Origin: Frankia casuarinae | GTDB taxonomy: Bacteria > Actinomycetota > Actinomycetes > Frankiales > Frankiaceae | Direction: 5' to 3' | Length of the DNA: 64,000 nt | Assembly: GCF_000013345.1 (NCBI RefSeq) | Contig: NC_007777.1 | Location: forward strand, 1,612,001 to 1,676,000 | Shown here: piece by piece, positions 44,517 to 53,471 of the stretch | Position numbering within the stretch: position 1 is the first letter of the stretch | Layout of the letters: each line of letters opens with the position of its first letter | Made by a program: the position numbers and the translations under genes | Notes under the pieces: model-generated | The model's input: the letters and a program-made list of their open reading frames with translations, nothing else | What the model was told of the DNA's origin: nothing | The model's database searches: none

Positions 44517-46032
44517 GTGCCCGCAGCTGCTCGTCGAACTCGCGCACGGCCTGGGTGTGCTGCCAGGGCCGCAGGTGCTCCCGGGCGCGGCGGATACGGG
44601 CCAGGCCCAGCGAGAAGTCCGTCTGGAGCACGATCGCGAGGGACTCGGCCGCGAAGTGGCAGGCCGCCTCGATCTCCCGCCGCTGGATGTGCACCTCCGC
44701 GATGTCGCTCATCAGCAACGACCGCTTCTTCGTCGCACCGGGAGCGGCCGCCCGCAGTGCCTCGGTGGCGGCGGCGTAGGCCGCGGCGGGTCGCCGTAGC
44801 CGCGTGTAGGTGGTGACCTTCAGGCCATCGAGCCGGCCCCGGTCGAAGAACTGCGTCCAGACCCGGTCCCCGTCGCTCTCACCCCGGTCGAAGGCATCCT
44901 GGGCACGGTCGAGGGCGGCCAGCGCCGCCCGGCCCTCGCCGCGAGCGGCCTGCTCCTCGGCCTCCCGGGCAGCCAGCCAGGCCCTGGTCATCACCGTGCT
45001 GCCCGTGGCGGCTCGCCGCTGGGCTTCACCGAGCAGCGCGCAGGCCTGGTCGTGGCGGCCACGGCTGGCGGTCTGGTAGCTCTCGTAACCGAGTACGCAG
45101 GCCCACAGGGCGTGGTCATCGGCCTCGCGGGCGGCCTCGATGGCCACCCGGTAGTAGGCGACGGCCGCGGGCAGGTCGTTCATGTCGAACGAGAGCCATC
45201 CGGCGAGCGCCGCCGTCTCCCCGGCGGTGGAGGTCAGCTCACGGCGCACCGGGGACCGGCTCGTGGTCTCCAGCAGCTGACTGAGCCTGCTCAGATGCCC
45301 GGTGACCCGCTGTATCAGGATCCGGGCGGGAACGCGTTCCTCTAAGCCGTACAGCCCCGCGGTGAGCTGGCCCAGCTCGTTGACGAGCTCCGGGGTCACC
45401 GTGCTACGGCGACGCAGCGCCGCCGAGAGGCGCTCCCAGGGCGGGGTGTCCGTGACGCCGTTCATGGGCACGACGGCGACGCCGCCCGCCGCGGCGAAGA
45501 GCCGGAGAAAGTCCCGACGTTCCACGGGAATACCGTTCGTGTCGATCATGTCGGTGCCGGGGTGAAGTACGAGTGTGCCCGCGGCGCCCGTCTCGCAGGC
45601 CGCCTGTTCAAGGTTCATCGACGCGGCGACGGCCGTACCCTGACCGGTTCCGCCCCGCAGTGCTCCGACGGCGGCGGGAAGCGCTTCGTCATCCACGAAA
45701 CCGAGCTCCGCCGACGACCGGCCGAATAGCGCCCGCAACAACCGCTGATAACGCAGGCTTGGTTTCTTGTCGCCCTTCTCCCACTTGCAGATCATGTTGC
45801 CGGTCACCCCGGCCTCGCGACCCTCGTGGATGACGGAGAACCGACGGATCTCGGTGGCGAGCCGTTCCTGCGACCAGCCCCGTTCCTCCCGACTCAGTCG
45901 CAGCCGGGTGTTGGGTGTGCGGGTGTTGGGTGTGCGGGTGGTGGGCGTCCTGTCACCACCGGATACCTCAGGTGTTGGCGCGGAGGCCACCGGTGCGCGG
46001 GGAACTGCCGAAGGACCGGTCGTGAGCTGCAT
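44509..46032 (-). CDS. XRE-family regulator with TPR-like C-terminal domain
   Basis: 507 residues from ATG 46032, with GGAGG five bases upstream. A disordered N-terminus with TPNTR repeats precedes a Cro/CI-type HTH (~45-105: LRLSREERGWSQERLATEIRR, NMICKWEKGDKKPSLRYQRLL), then a linker and about 300 residues of helical TPR-like repeats. In the linker ERRDFLRLFAAAGGVAVVP looks like a twin-arginine or hydrophobic segment; this RRxFL patch is common in this actinobacterial regulator family and need not mean export. It is probably a developmental or metabolic regulator, target unknown. A dyad just upstream may be an autoregulatory site. Confidence 0.85.
   Translation of the reverse strand: MQLTTGPSAVPRAPVASAPTPEVSGGDRTPTTRTPNTRTPNTRLRLSREERGWSQERLATEIRRFSVIHEGREAGVTGNMICKWEKGDKKPSLRYQRLLRALFGRSSAELGFVDDEALPAAVGALRGGTGQGTAVAASMNLEQAACETGAAGTLVLHPGTDMIDTNGIPVERRDFLRLFAAAGGVAVVPMNGVTDTPPWERLSAALRRRSTVTPELVNELGQLTAGLYGLEERVPARILIQRVTGHLSRLSQLLETTSRSPVRRELTSTAGETAALAGWLSFDMNDLPAAVAYYRVAIEAAREADDHALWACVLGYESYQTASRGRHDQACALLGEAQRRAATGSTVMTRAWLAAREAEEQAARGEGRAALAALDRAQDAFDRGESDGDRVWTQFFDRGRLDGLKVTTYTRLRRPAAAYAAATEALRAAAPGATKKRSLLMSDIAEVHIQRREIEAACHFAAESLAIVLQTDFSLGLARIRRAREHLRPWQHTQAVREFDEQLRALT
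45906..45950 (-). repeat. 15-base tandem repeat, three copies, in the XRE gene
   Basis: Units of GGGTGTTGGGTGTGC (two exact, one diverged) encode the TPNTR repeats before the HTH domain. Confidence 0.9.
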
Positions 46033-46044
46033 CGGGGCCTCCGA

Positions 46045-46060
46045 AGTCAATCGGTTGACT
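46045..46060. promoter_or_regulatory. Candidate operator upstream of the XRE gene
   Basis: AGTCAA-TCGG-TTGACT, a perfect 6-base dyad, lies three bases upstream of the ribosome-binding site of the XRE regulator. The position suggests autoregulation by blocking transcription or translation initiation. Confidence 0.35.
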
Positions 46061-46204
46061 CCAGGAGCTTAACCCTCTGTGAGATAAGACGGTCATGCTC
46101 GGGCGTGGTCCCTTCGGGACCATCCACGGCAAAAGTGTGGTCATCCCGACGCGCCTGCGGCCGCCAGCGTCTTCGCCGAGTGCCGCCTTCTAGAGTGTGA
46201 TGGC

Positions 46205-48010
46205 GTGAGAGCCGGCCCCCTCGACCGAAGCCCTCGTCCACGACGTCCCGTTCCACCAGCCCGACCGCTGCGCGCGTGGCAGCGTGCGGCCCTGGAGATC
46301 TACCGGTCACGGTCGTCGTCGGGCGCCCGGGACTTCATGGCGGTCGCCACCCCGGGCGCCGGGAAGACGACCTTCGCCCTGCAGGTGGCCGCCGACCTTC
46401 TCACTGCCGGCGAGATCAGTCGGATCACCGTCGTCGCGCCCACCGAGCACCTCAAACGCCAGTGGGCCGTGGCCGCGGCGGAGGTTGGTGTCGACCTCGA
46501 TCCGGACTTCCGCAACTCGGCCGGGGCGACATCCTCCGACTACACCGGTGTCGCCGTGACCTACGCCCAGGTGGCGGCGCATCCGGCCCTGCACCGTGCC
46601 CGGACCGCCGCGCGTCGCACCCTGATCGTCCTGGACGAGATCCACCACGCCGGCGACGCGCTGTCATGGGGTGAGGCGATCCGGGAGGCGTTCACCCCGG
46701 CCGCGCGTCGCCTCGCCCTGACTGGTACTCCGTTTCGCTCCGACGTCAACCCGATCCCTTTCGTCACCTACCTGCCGGGCCCCGACGGGGTGATGCGCAG
46801 CATCGCGGACTCCTCCTACGGCTATGCCGAGGCGCTGCGCGACGGGGTTGTCCGCCCGGTGCTCTTCCTCGCCTACTCGGGCGAGATGACCTGGCGGACC
46901 AGTGCCGGCGCGGAACTGAGCGCCCGACTCGGGGAGCCGCTCACCAACGAGCAGACCGCCGCCGCGTGGCGCACCGCGCTCGACCCGGGCGGGGACTGGA
47001 TGCCGGCGGTGCTCGCCTCCGCCGACACCCGGCTGTCCCAGGTGCGGGCCGGCGGCATGCCCGACGCGGGCGGGCTGGTCATCGCCACGGATCACGCGGC
47101 CGCGCGCGCCTACGCCGCGCTGCTCACCCGGATCACCGGCACCTCGCCCGTGCTGATCCTCTCCGACGACCCGACCGCGTCGACCAAGATCGATGACTTT
47201 CGCCGGTCGGCCGACCGGTGGATGGTGGCGGTACGGATGGTCAGTGAGGGCGTGGACGTGCCTCGCCTGGCGGTCGGGGTCTATGCGACCTCGGCGTCAA
47301 CCCCGCTGTTCTTCGCCCAGGCCGTCGGGCGGTTCGTTCGGGGCCGCGGTCGCGGGGAGACGGCGTCGGTCTTCCTCCCGAGCGTGCCGTCCCTGCTGGC
47401 GCTGGCTGGCGAGATGGAGGTCCAGCGGGACCACGCCCTGGAGAAGTCCCCGCGCGATCCGGACGCCTTCGACGACGACGCGCTGCGGGACGCCAACCGG
47501 CGCAAGGACATCCCCGACAAGCCGGACACCTTGTTCACGGCGTTGGGATCCTCGGCCCATCTCGACCGAGTGATCTTCGATGGCGGCGAGTTCGGCACCC
47601 CGGCGGCCCCCGGGTCCATCGAGGAGGAGGACTTCCTGGGCCTGCCGGGCCTGCTGGAGCCCGATCAGGTCGCGGTTCTGCTGCGCCAGCGGGAGGCCGC
47701 CCAGCAGGCCGCCCAGCAGGCCGCCACGCGCCGTGCCGCTGCCCGTGCCGCGGATTCGCCGGTCGTCCCGCCGGCCCGCGAGGGCGTGCAGCCGGCGGTC
47801 GAGGCGGCCACCCGGCCCGTGCACGAGGTGATCGGCGAGCTGCGCAAGGAGCTGAACCGGCTTGTCGGCGCACACTTCCACCGCACGGGCAAACCGCACG
47901 GGATGATCCACGCCGAGCTGCGCCGGACCTGTGGCGGTCCGCCGAGCGGCCAGGCCACCGCCGCGCAGCTCCAGGCCCGCATCGACACCATCCGCCGCTG
48001 GGCCGGTTGA
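46205..48010 (+). CDS. DEAD/DEAH-box helicase
   Basis: 601 residues from GTG 46205. A superfamily 2 helicase: Walker A TPGAGKTT (49-56), VVAPTEHLKRQW, DEIHH (144-148), LALTGTPFRSD, then a C-terminal RecA domain with MVSEGVDVPRLAVGVYAT and QAVGRFVRGRGRGE. It resembles the UvrB/ResIII (XPB-like) group and is common as a single gene in actinobacteria. A coiled-coil, Gln/Ala-rich segment (QREAAQQAAQQAATRRAAA) and a C-terminal helical domain follow. Substrate and process are unknown. It converges on the cyclophilin gene with eight bases between stops. Confidence 0.9.
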   Translation: MRAGPLDRSPRPRRPVPPARPLRAWQRAALEIYRSRSSSGARDFMAVATPGAGKTTFALQVAADLLTAGEISRITVVAPTEHLKRQWAVAAAEVGVDLDPDFRNSAGATSSDYTGVAVTYAQVAAHPALHRARTAARRTLIVLDEIHHAGDALSWGEAIREAFTPAARRLALTGTPFRSDVNPIPFVTYLPGPDGVMRSIADSSYGYAEALRDGVVRPVLFLAYSGEMTWRTSAGAELSARLGEPLTNEQTAAAWRTALDPGGDWMPAVLASADTRLSQVRAGGMPDAGGLVIATDHAAARAYAALLTRITGTSPVLILSDDPTASTKIDDFRRSADRWMVAVRMVSEGVDVPRLAVGVYATSASTPLFFAQAVGRFVRGRGRGETASVFLPSVPSLLALAGEMEVQRDHALEKSPRDPDAFDDDALRDANRRKDIPDKPDTLFTALGSSAHLDRVIFDGGEFGTPAAPGSIEEEDFLGLPGLLEPDQVAVLLRQREAAQQAAQQAATRRAAARAADSPVVPPAREGVQPAVEAATRPVHEVIGELRKELNRLVGAHFHRTGKPHGMIHAELRRTCGGPPSGQATAAQLQARIDTIRRWAG

Positions 48011-48018
48011 CCGGCGGG

Positions 48019-48897
48019 TCAGCCGCCCTGGGTGATCGTGATCGAAAGAATCTTCGGCTTGCTCGCCGGGGCACCATCGGAGCCGCCGCCCTCGACGCCG
48101 GGCCCGGTGAGCTTGTCGAGCACGTCGAGTCCCTTGGTGATCTTCCCGAAGACGGTGTAATTGCCGGCGAGCGCCGCCGCGCCCTGCGGGGTCGGGTTCT
48201 GGTAGTTGATGAAGAACTGACTGCCGTTGCTGTCCGGCAGTTGGCTGTGCGCCATCGCCAGCACGCCTCGGTCGTAGGTCACGCCCTGGGTATTCTCGTT
48301 GGCGTACCCGTACCCCGGGCCGCCGTTGCCGGTTCCGGTGGGATCGCCGCACTGCAGGACCGAGATGCCTGCGTCGGCCCCCCCGGTCTGGCGGTGGCAC
48401 GTGGTGCCGTCGAAGTACCTGGCGTCGGCGAGCGTGCGCAGGGCGTGCACCGTGCATGGTGCCTTCTGGGCGTCCAAGGCGGCCGTGATGGTGCCGGCGT
48501 CGGTGATGATCACCATTGTCGCCGGGGACGTGTCGACGGTGGCCGCGGCCGCCGGCAGGGTGGCGCCGCGGGCCGGGGCCTCCCCGTTGGAGGTGTAGGT
48601 GCACTGCCCGACCCTGCTGGTCTGACGGGGGGCGGCCGATGGTGTCGGTGCGGTCGCGGTGGGTGCGGTCGCGGTGGGTGTCGTCGCGGCACCGGCGGCG
48701 GCCACGTCGGGCTGGTCGTCCTTGCCGGTGAGCAGGATCGCGGCGATCGTCGATGCCGCGACGACGATCGCGATGAATCCGGCGACGATCGCGAGCCGCT
48801 GCTGACGACGGCGATGGGCGAGCCGGCGCCGCTGCGCCTGCCGGGCCGCCCGGGCCTCGGCGAGCTCGCGTTGACGTCGCTCCTTTGAACTGGCCAC
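48019..48897 (-). CDS. ppiB: Membrane-anchored cyclophilin-type peptidyl-prolyl isomerase
   Basis: 292 residues from GTG 48897. A basic cytoplasmic N-terminus (SSKERRQRELAEARAARQ) is followed by a membrane helix (~36-57), a Thr/Ala/Pro linker encoded partly by a 15-base repeat, and a cyclophilin domain (YFDGTTCHRQ, GVLAMAHSQLPDSNGSQFFI, VFGKITKGLDVLDKL). It should act outside the membrane on secreted proteins. In mycobacteria the orthologue lies next to relA; here the helicase, XRE and cutA genes come between. An in-frame start 35 codons upstream is less likely. Confidence 0.92.
   Translation of the reverse strand: MASSKERRQRELAEARAARQAQRRRLAHRRRQQRLAIVAGFIAIVVAASTIAAILLTGKDDQPDVAAAGAATTPTATAPTATAPTPSAAPRQTSRVGQCTYTSNGEAPARGATLPAAAATVDTSPATMVIITDAGTITAALDAQKAPCTVHALRTLADARYFDGTTCHRQTGGADAGISVLQCGDPTGTGNGGPGYGYANENTQGVTYDRGVLAMAHSQLPDSNGSQFFINYQNPTPQGAAALAGNYTVFGKITKGLDVLDKLTGPGVEGGGSDGAPASKPKILSITITQGG
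48647..48691 (-). repeat. 15-base tandem repeat, three copies, in the cyclophilin gene
   Basis: Units of GGTGCGGTCGCGGTG (two exact, one diverged) encode TATAP-type repeats in the extracytoplasmic linker. Confidence 0.88.
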
Positions 48898-48931
48898 CGT
48901 CGCCGGCCTCCCTCGCTTCTGATGCGGTCTG

Positions 48932-48963
48932 CTGGTTCTGGTGTGGTCTGGTTCTGGTGTGGT
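48932..48963. repeat. 16-base tandem repeat, two copies, upstream of the cyclophilin gene
   Basis: Two exact units of CTGGTTCTGGTGTGGT lie 35-66 bases upstream of the GTG start. The period would break frame, supporting a non-coding location. Confidence 0.9.
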
Positions 48964-49118
48964 CTGTGCACCGTAACCGGTGAGCGGCGGATCGCCCCGC
49001 ATGGTGCCTGCCGGGGCGGGTGCCCGCCGGGCCGGGAGCGGACCGGTGCGCGGGCCGGACGGCTGGTAGCGTTACCGCAAAGCACAATGCGGTACCGATC
49101 AGAGGCTGACGCGATTCC

Positions 49119-50381
49119 ATGCTCGATAAGCGCTTTATCCGGGAGAATCCGCAGGCCGTGAAAGACGCGGTCGCGGCCAAAGGCATTGATCTGGATGTCG
49201 ATGAACTGCTGCAGCTCGACCGGGACAATCGCAAACTGCAGTTCGAGGTGGACGAGGCGCAGGCTCGGCGCAAGAGCTTCGCGAAGCAGTTCGCCGGGGC
49301 CGACGCGGCCCGGCGGGCCGAGCTGCGGGCCGAGCACGAGGCGTTCGACCGCCAGCTGAAGGACCTGCGCGAGCAGCTGGCCCGAACCGGGGGCCGGCTG
49401 TCCGAGCTGATGCTGCTGGTGCCGGGCATCCCGTGGTCGGGTGCGCCGGTGGGAGCCGACGAGTCGGCCAACGTGGTGTTGCGGACCGTCGGCGAGCCGC
49501 CGGAGTTCGACTTCACCCCGCTCGACCACACGGCACTGGCCGAGAAACGAGGGTGGGCGGAGTTCGCCCGGGCCCGGCGGGTCGCGGGGGAGCGGGCGTA
49601 CGCCCTCGTCGGTGACATGGTCATGCTGGAGCGCGCGGTGCATTCCTATGCGCTCGACCTGCTGCGCGGGCTGGACTTCACCCCCGTGTCGGTGCCCGCC
49701 CTGGTCCGGGAGGAGCCGCTCGTCGGCACCGGGATGCTACCCAAGGCCCGCGAGGAGATCTATGCGATCCCCGCCGACGACCTTTACCTGGCGGGGACTG
49801 CCGAGGTGGCTCTTGTCGGCCTGCATGCCGGGGAGATTCTCGATGTGGGCCGCCTGCCGATCCGCTACGCCGGCATCTCGCCGTGCTTTCGCCGGGAGAT
49901 CGGCAGCGCCAGCCGGGACGTCCGCGGTCTGCTGCGCGTCCACCAGTTCGAGAAGGTCGAACAGTTCGTGCTGTGCGCCGCTGACGAGGCCGAGTCGGCC
50001 CGCTGGCATGCCGAGTTGCTGGCCACTGCCGAGCGGATCCTGTCCGACCTCGGGCTGTGTTACGAGGTCGTCGAATGCGCCACCGGGGACATGGGCGTCG
50101 GCAAGTTCCGGATGAACGACATCAACACCTGGTTCCCCTCGCTCGGTCGATTCCGCGAGACGCACAGCTGCTCGACGCTGCACGACTGGCAGGCGCGCCG
50201 GGCGAACCTGCGCTACCGCGACACCGACGGCACCGTGCGTTTCGCGCACACGCTCAACAACACCGCCGTGGCGACCCCACGGCTGCTGGCGGCGTTGCTG
50301 GAGAACTTCCAGACCGCCGACGGCGAGGTACGCGTTCCCAAAGTGCTGCGGCCCTACCTGGGGGGCCGTGAGCTGATCTGA
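49119..50381 (+). CDS. serS: Seryl-tRNA synthetase
   Basis: 420 residues from ATG 49119. An N-terminal coiled-coil tRNA-binding arm (~25-105), then a class II catalytic core: AGTAEVALVGLHAGEIL, PCFRREIGSASRDVRGLLRVHQFEK (motif 2), GRFRETHSCSTLHDWQARRA and AHTLNNTAVATPRLLAALLE (motif 3). It charges tRNA-Ser (and tRNA-Sec if present). Its 3' end overlaps the converging phytoene synthase gene by 28 bases. Confidence 0.97.
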   Translation: MLDKRFIRENPQAVKDAVAAKGIDLDVDELLQLDRDNRKLQFEVDEAQARRKSFAKQFAGADAARRAELRAEHEAFDRQLKDLREQLARTGGRLSELMLLVPGIPWSGAPVGADESANVVLRTVGEPPEFDFTPLDHTALAEKRGWAEFARARRVAGERAYALVGDMVMLERAVHSYALDLLRGLDFTPVSVPALVREEPLVGTGMLPKAREEIYAIPADDLYLAGTAEVALVGLHAGEILDVGRLPIRYAGISPCFRREIGSASRDVRGLLRVHQFEKVEQFVLCAADEAESARWHAELLATAERILSDLGLCYEVVECATGDMGVGKFRMNDINTWFPSLGRFRETHSCSTLHDWQARRANLRYRDTDGTVRFAHTLNNTAVATPRLLAALLENFQTADGEVRVPKVLRPYLGGRELI

Positions 50382-51373
50382 GGCATCCCGTGGCCCTGGC
50401 CGCGACGCGCCCGGACGGCCCGGACCAGGGCGGGTCCGGCGACCGCCAGCCGGCGCGGGGGCCCGACTGACACGCGGCGTTCGAGCACCCGGTAGTCGGC
50501 GCGCTCGACCTCGTCGAGGATGCCCCGGTAGAGGACGAACGCCGTCCGCAGGCAGTCGCGTGAGGTTGGGTGCAGCAGGCGGATGCCGGGCTCGGCGGCG
50601 CGGAACAGCTCCCGCGCCCGGCTGATCTCGAAGGCCAGCAGCCGGCGGACCGGCCCGTCAACGACGCCGGCGGCCAGCTGCTCCCGGGTGACCCCGAACA
50701 GGTCCAGCGAAGTCCGGGGCAGATAGACGCGGCCGCGCCGCAGATCCTCGCCGACGTCGCGGATGAAGTTGGCGAGCTGGAAGGCCATCCCCAGGTCGCG
50801 GGCATAGGGCAGGGCGCTGTCGTCCACTGGCTCGAGGATCGGCACCATCTGCAGGCCGATCACCGCGGCCGATCCGTGCATGTAGACGGTCAGCTCGTCC
50901 CAGGTCGCGTACTCCGTCACGGTGAGGTCCATCGCCATCGAGGCCAGGAACGCCGCGAAGTGGTCCGGATCGATCTTGAAGCGGTGAATGGTGTCGACCA
51001 CCGCGGGCAGCACCGAGACCTCCGCGCGGTGCCGGTCCCTCCCGGTGCCGGCCATCTCGGTGCCGACGTCAACGGCGGGTGTCCCCGCCCGTAGCGCCGC
51101 AAGGAACCGGCTGCCCCACTCGTGCAGCCAGCGCGCCCGCTCGGCCTCGGTCAGCGTGGAGTCGAGATCGTCGACGATCTCGTCCGCGTAGCGGGCGAAG
51201 CCGTACAGCGCGTGGACGTGGGGCCGCTTCCACCCTGGCAGCAGCAGGGTGGCCAGGTAGTACGTGCGGCCGTGGGCGGCATTGAGCGCCCGGGCCCGCG
51301 CATAGGAGGAACGTAGTCGAGGATCGATGATTCCGGCCGCGTCGAGCTGCCCCACGTTAGTCAGCGTAGCCAC
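50354..51373 (-). CDS. crtB: Phytoene synthase
   Basis: 339 residues. Trans-isoprenyl diphosphate synthase fold with both Asp-rich motifs: D64-x3-D68 (YADEIVDDLD) and D206-x3-D210 (NFIRDVGED), plus LPRTSLDLFG and the N-terminal YYLATLLLP. It condenses two geranylgeranyl diphosphates to phytoene, the first carotenoid step; a desaturase and a prenyl synthase lie 3.4-7 kb away on the same strand. Squalene synthase-like (HpnC/D) activity is the main alternative. The C-terminus overlaps the serS end. Confidence 0.87.
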   Translation of the reverse strand: MATLTNVGQLDAAGIIDPRLRSSYARARALNAAHGRTYYLATLLLPGWKRPHVHALYGFARYADEIVDDLDSTLTEAERARWLHEWGSRFLAALRAGTPAVDVGTEMAGTGRDRHRAEVSVLPAVVDTIHRFKIDPDHFAAFLASMAMDLTVTEYATWDELTVYMHGSAAVIGLQMVPILEPVDDSALPYARDLGMAFQLANFIRDVGEDLRRGRVYLPRTSLDLFGVTREQLAAGVVDGPVRRLLAFEISRARELFRAAEPGIRLLHPTSRDCLRTAFVLYRGILDEVERADYRVLERRVSVGPPRRLAVAGPALVRAVRARRGQGHGMPQISSRPPR

Positions 51374-51462
51374 CCAGCGAGGCGGATAGCGACGGCTCCC
51401 GCCCGATCGGGGTCGACCTGCCCCGGGGCGTCCGGTTGACCCCCTCGTCGGCGTCGATCCCC

Positions 51463-52422
51463 TCAGGGAAGCCGGGACGTGAACGCCAGGGACGTCGCCG
51501 CCGCGGCGAATCCCAGCCCCAGGGACAGCCCGAGGAACCAGGTGGTGACCTCCCGGTATTCGGTCCGGTAGCCGATCGAGCTACCGAGCCCCCGGTAGAC
51601 CGAACGCAGTTCGTCGCCGGAGGTGGCACGATGGTACGAGCCGCCGGTCTGCTCCGCGATGTCACGGAGCGCCTGTTCGTTGACCGGCACCGGCACCTCC
51701 TGGCCGCCGACGTCGAGCGTTCCGTCGGCGGTGCCGTAGGCGATGGTGTCCACCGGGATACGGGCTTGCCGCGCCGCCTCGATCGCCTGGTTGTTCGGCC
51801 GCCCACGGGTGGTCTCCCCGTCGGAGAGCAGCACGATGGCGGCCGGAGGCGCGCTCTGCCCCGTGTCGGAGAACCGTTTGCCGGCGGTGGTGATCGCCTG
51901 GAGCGAGGCGAAGATTCCTTCGCCGACGGCGGTCGCGGGACCGAGCTGCAGGCCGCGGATGCCGGCGCGGACCGACTCGCGGTCGGCGGACGCGGGCACC
52001 AGGACCGTCGCGCTGCCGGCGAACGAGACCAGCCCGAGGTTGATACGGGGAGGGAGCTGGTCGACGAATGCCGAGGCGCCCTGCTTGGCGGCCGCCAGCC
52101 GGGTCGGGGCGATGTCCGTGGCCGCCATCGAGTTGGAGACGTCGATCGCCAGGATGATCGTCGCGCGTTCCCGGGGAACCCGCTCGGCCCGCGCCGGTCG
52201 CGCCAGGGAGAACACCAACCCGGCGAGGGCGAGCAGCAGCAGCGCCGCCGGGACGTGACGGCGCCACCACTGCGGTCGGCGGGGAAGCACCGAGGACAGC
52301 AGCGACGTCGACGACAGCCGGGCGGCATACACCCGCCGCCGCGCCGAGACCACGACATAGGAGATCAGCAACGCGCCGACCCCCAGGTACAGCCACAGCC
52401 AGTGCCCGGCCAGGAAGCTCAC
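51463..52422 (-). CDS. BatA-like von Willebrand factor A membrane protein
   Basis: 319 residues. Two N-terminal membrane helices (~7-26, 57-74), a VWA domain with a complete MIDAS start (D94-x-S96-x-S98 in IDVSNSM) and SDGETT later, and a C-terminal helix (~295-314). It is the third gene of a MoxR / DUF58 / VWA operon with four-base overlaps, a module thought to use a chaperone-like AAA+ ATPase to mature metal-binding or enzyme complexes. The client is unknown. Confidence 0.88.
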   Translation of the reverse strand: MSFLAGHWLWLYLGVGALLISYVVVSARRRVYAARLSSTSLLSSVLPRRPQWWRRHVPAALLLLALAGLVFSLARPARAERVPRERATIILAIDVSNSMAATDIAPTRLAAAKQGASAFVDQLPPRINLGLVSFAGSATVLVPASADRESVRAGIRGLQLGPATAVGEGIFASLQAITTAGKRFSDTGQSAPPAAIVLLSDGETTRGRPNNQAIEAARQARIPVDTIAYGTADGTLDVGGQEVPVPVNEQALRDIAEQTGGSYHRATSGDELRSVYRGLGSSIGYRTEYREVTTWFLGLSLGLGFAAAATSLAFTSRLP

Positions 52423-53471
52423 CGGCTGCCTGCCCGACTGGTGCCTGCCCGACTGGTGGCGGGCGCCGCCGTGCCACCCTGGTCGGTCCGACCCACGGGC
52501 GGGCGGCGGCCGGCTCCCCGGCCGCGCCGGTTCGCCGAGGCGAACCGGACGATGTCGACCAGCCAGTCCGAGTCGGTGCGCAGGACCAGATGGTCGGCGC
52601 CGACCCGGCGCAACGCCAGCGAGACCGCGCTGCGGTGGGCGACGGCGGCCGCGGCGTAACGTTCCCGCAACCGCCGCGACGACGTCGGGACCTCGACGAA
52701 CGCCCCCGTCTCGGCGTCGACGACGGGCAGCGGCCCGACCGGTGGCAGGGTCAGCTCGAGCGGGTCAACGATCTCGATGGCGAGCACCTGATGCCGCGCC
52801 GCGAGCACCCGCAGCGGCCGTTCCCAGCGCAGGTCGGTGGACAGGAAGTCGGAGACGACGACCGCGAGCCCCCGGCGGCGCGGCGGGCGCAGCAGGCCCT
52901 CCACCGCCGCGGCGAGGTCGGTGGCCGCCGCCGGATCGGGCCGGCGGCGGGGCCGGTCGTGCGCGCCGCGAGGCGCGGTGATGAGCGTGTGCAGCAGCGC
53001 CCGCAGCCCGTCCCGGCCGGGCCGGGCCGGGATCGCCCGTGGACCGGCCTGGGTCAGCGCGATCGCGCCCATCCGGTTGCCGGTGCGGGCGGTCAGGAAG
53101 CCGACCGCGGCCGTGGCGGCAATCGCCAGATCACGCTTCTGCCAGGTACCGGTGCCGAACTCGGTGCTGGCGGTGAGGTCCACCAGCGCCCAGGTCTCGA
53201 GCTCCCGGTCGGCGATGAGATCGTGGACGTGGGGGACGGTGGTCCGGGCCGTGACGGCCCAGTCCATCCGGCGCACGTCGTCACCGACGGCGTACTCGCG
53301 GCTCTCGGCCTTCTCGCTGCCCTGACCGGGCAGCAGCCCGAGATGATCGCCGAGGAGCATGCCGTCGAGACGGCGGAGCACGGTCAGTTCGAGCCGGCGC
53401 AGGGTCCGCTCCACCGCCGGATCGGTCGCCGACACGGAGCCGGCCCGGAGCCGGTCCGCGGGGTCCGTCAT
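52419..53471 (-). CDS. DUF58 family protein
   Basis: 350 residues from ATG 53471, overlapping the moxR stop by four bases and the VWA start by four. DUF58 signature region AVGDDVRRMDWAVTARTTVPHV and a VWA-like fold (ALVDLTASTEFGT). It is soluble; the C-terminal ~30 residues are Gly/Arg/Thr-rich. It is the middle gene of the MoxR module, probably an adaptor between the ATPase and the membrane VWA protein. Confidence 0.88.
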   Translation of the reverse strand: MTDPADRLRAGSVSATDPAVERTLRRLELTVLRRLDGMLLGDHLGLLPGQGSEKAESREYAVGDDVRRMDWAVTARTTVPHVHDLIADRELETWALVDLTASTEFGTGTWQKRDLAIAATAAVGFLTARTGNRMGAIALTQAGPRAIPARPGRDGLRALLHTLITAPRGAHDRPRRRPDPAAATDLAAAVEGLLRPPRRRGLAVVVSDFLSTDLRWERPLRVLAARHQVLAIEIVDPLELTLPPVGPLPVVDAETGAFVEVPTSSRRLRERYAAAAVAHRSAVSLALRRVGADHLVLRTDSDWLVDIVRFASANRRGRGAGRRPPVGRTDQGGTAAPATSRAGTSRAGSR

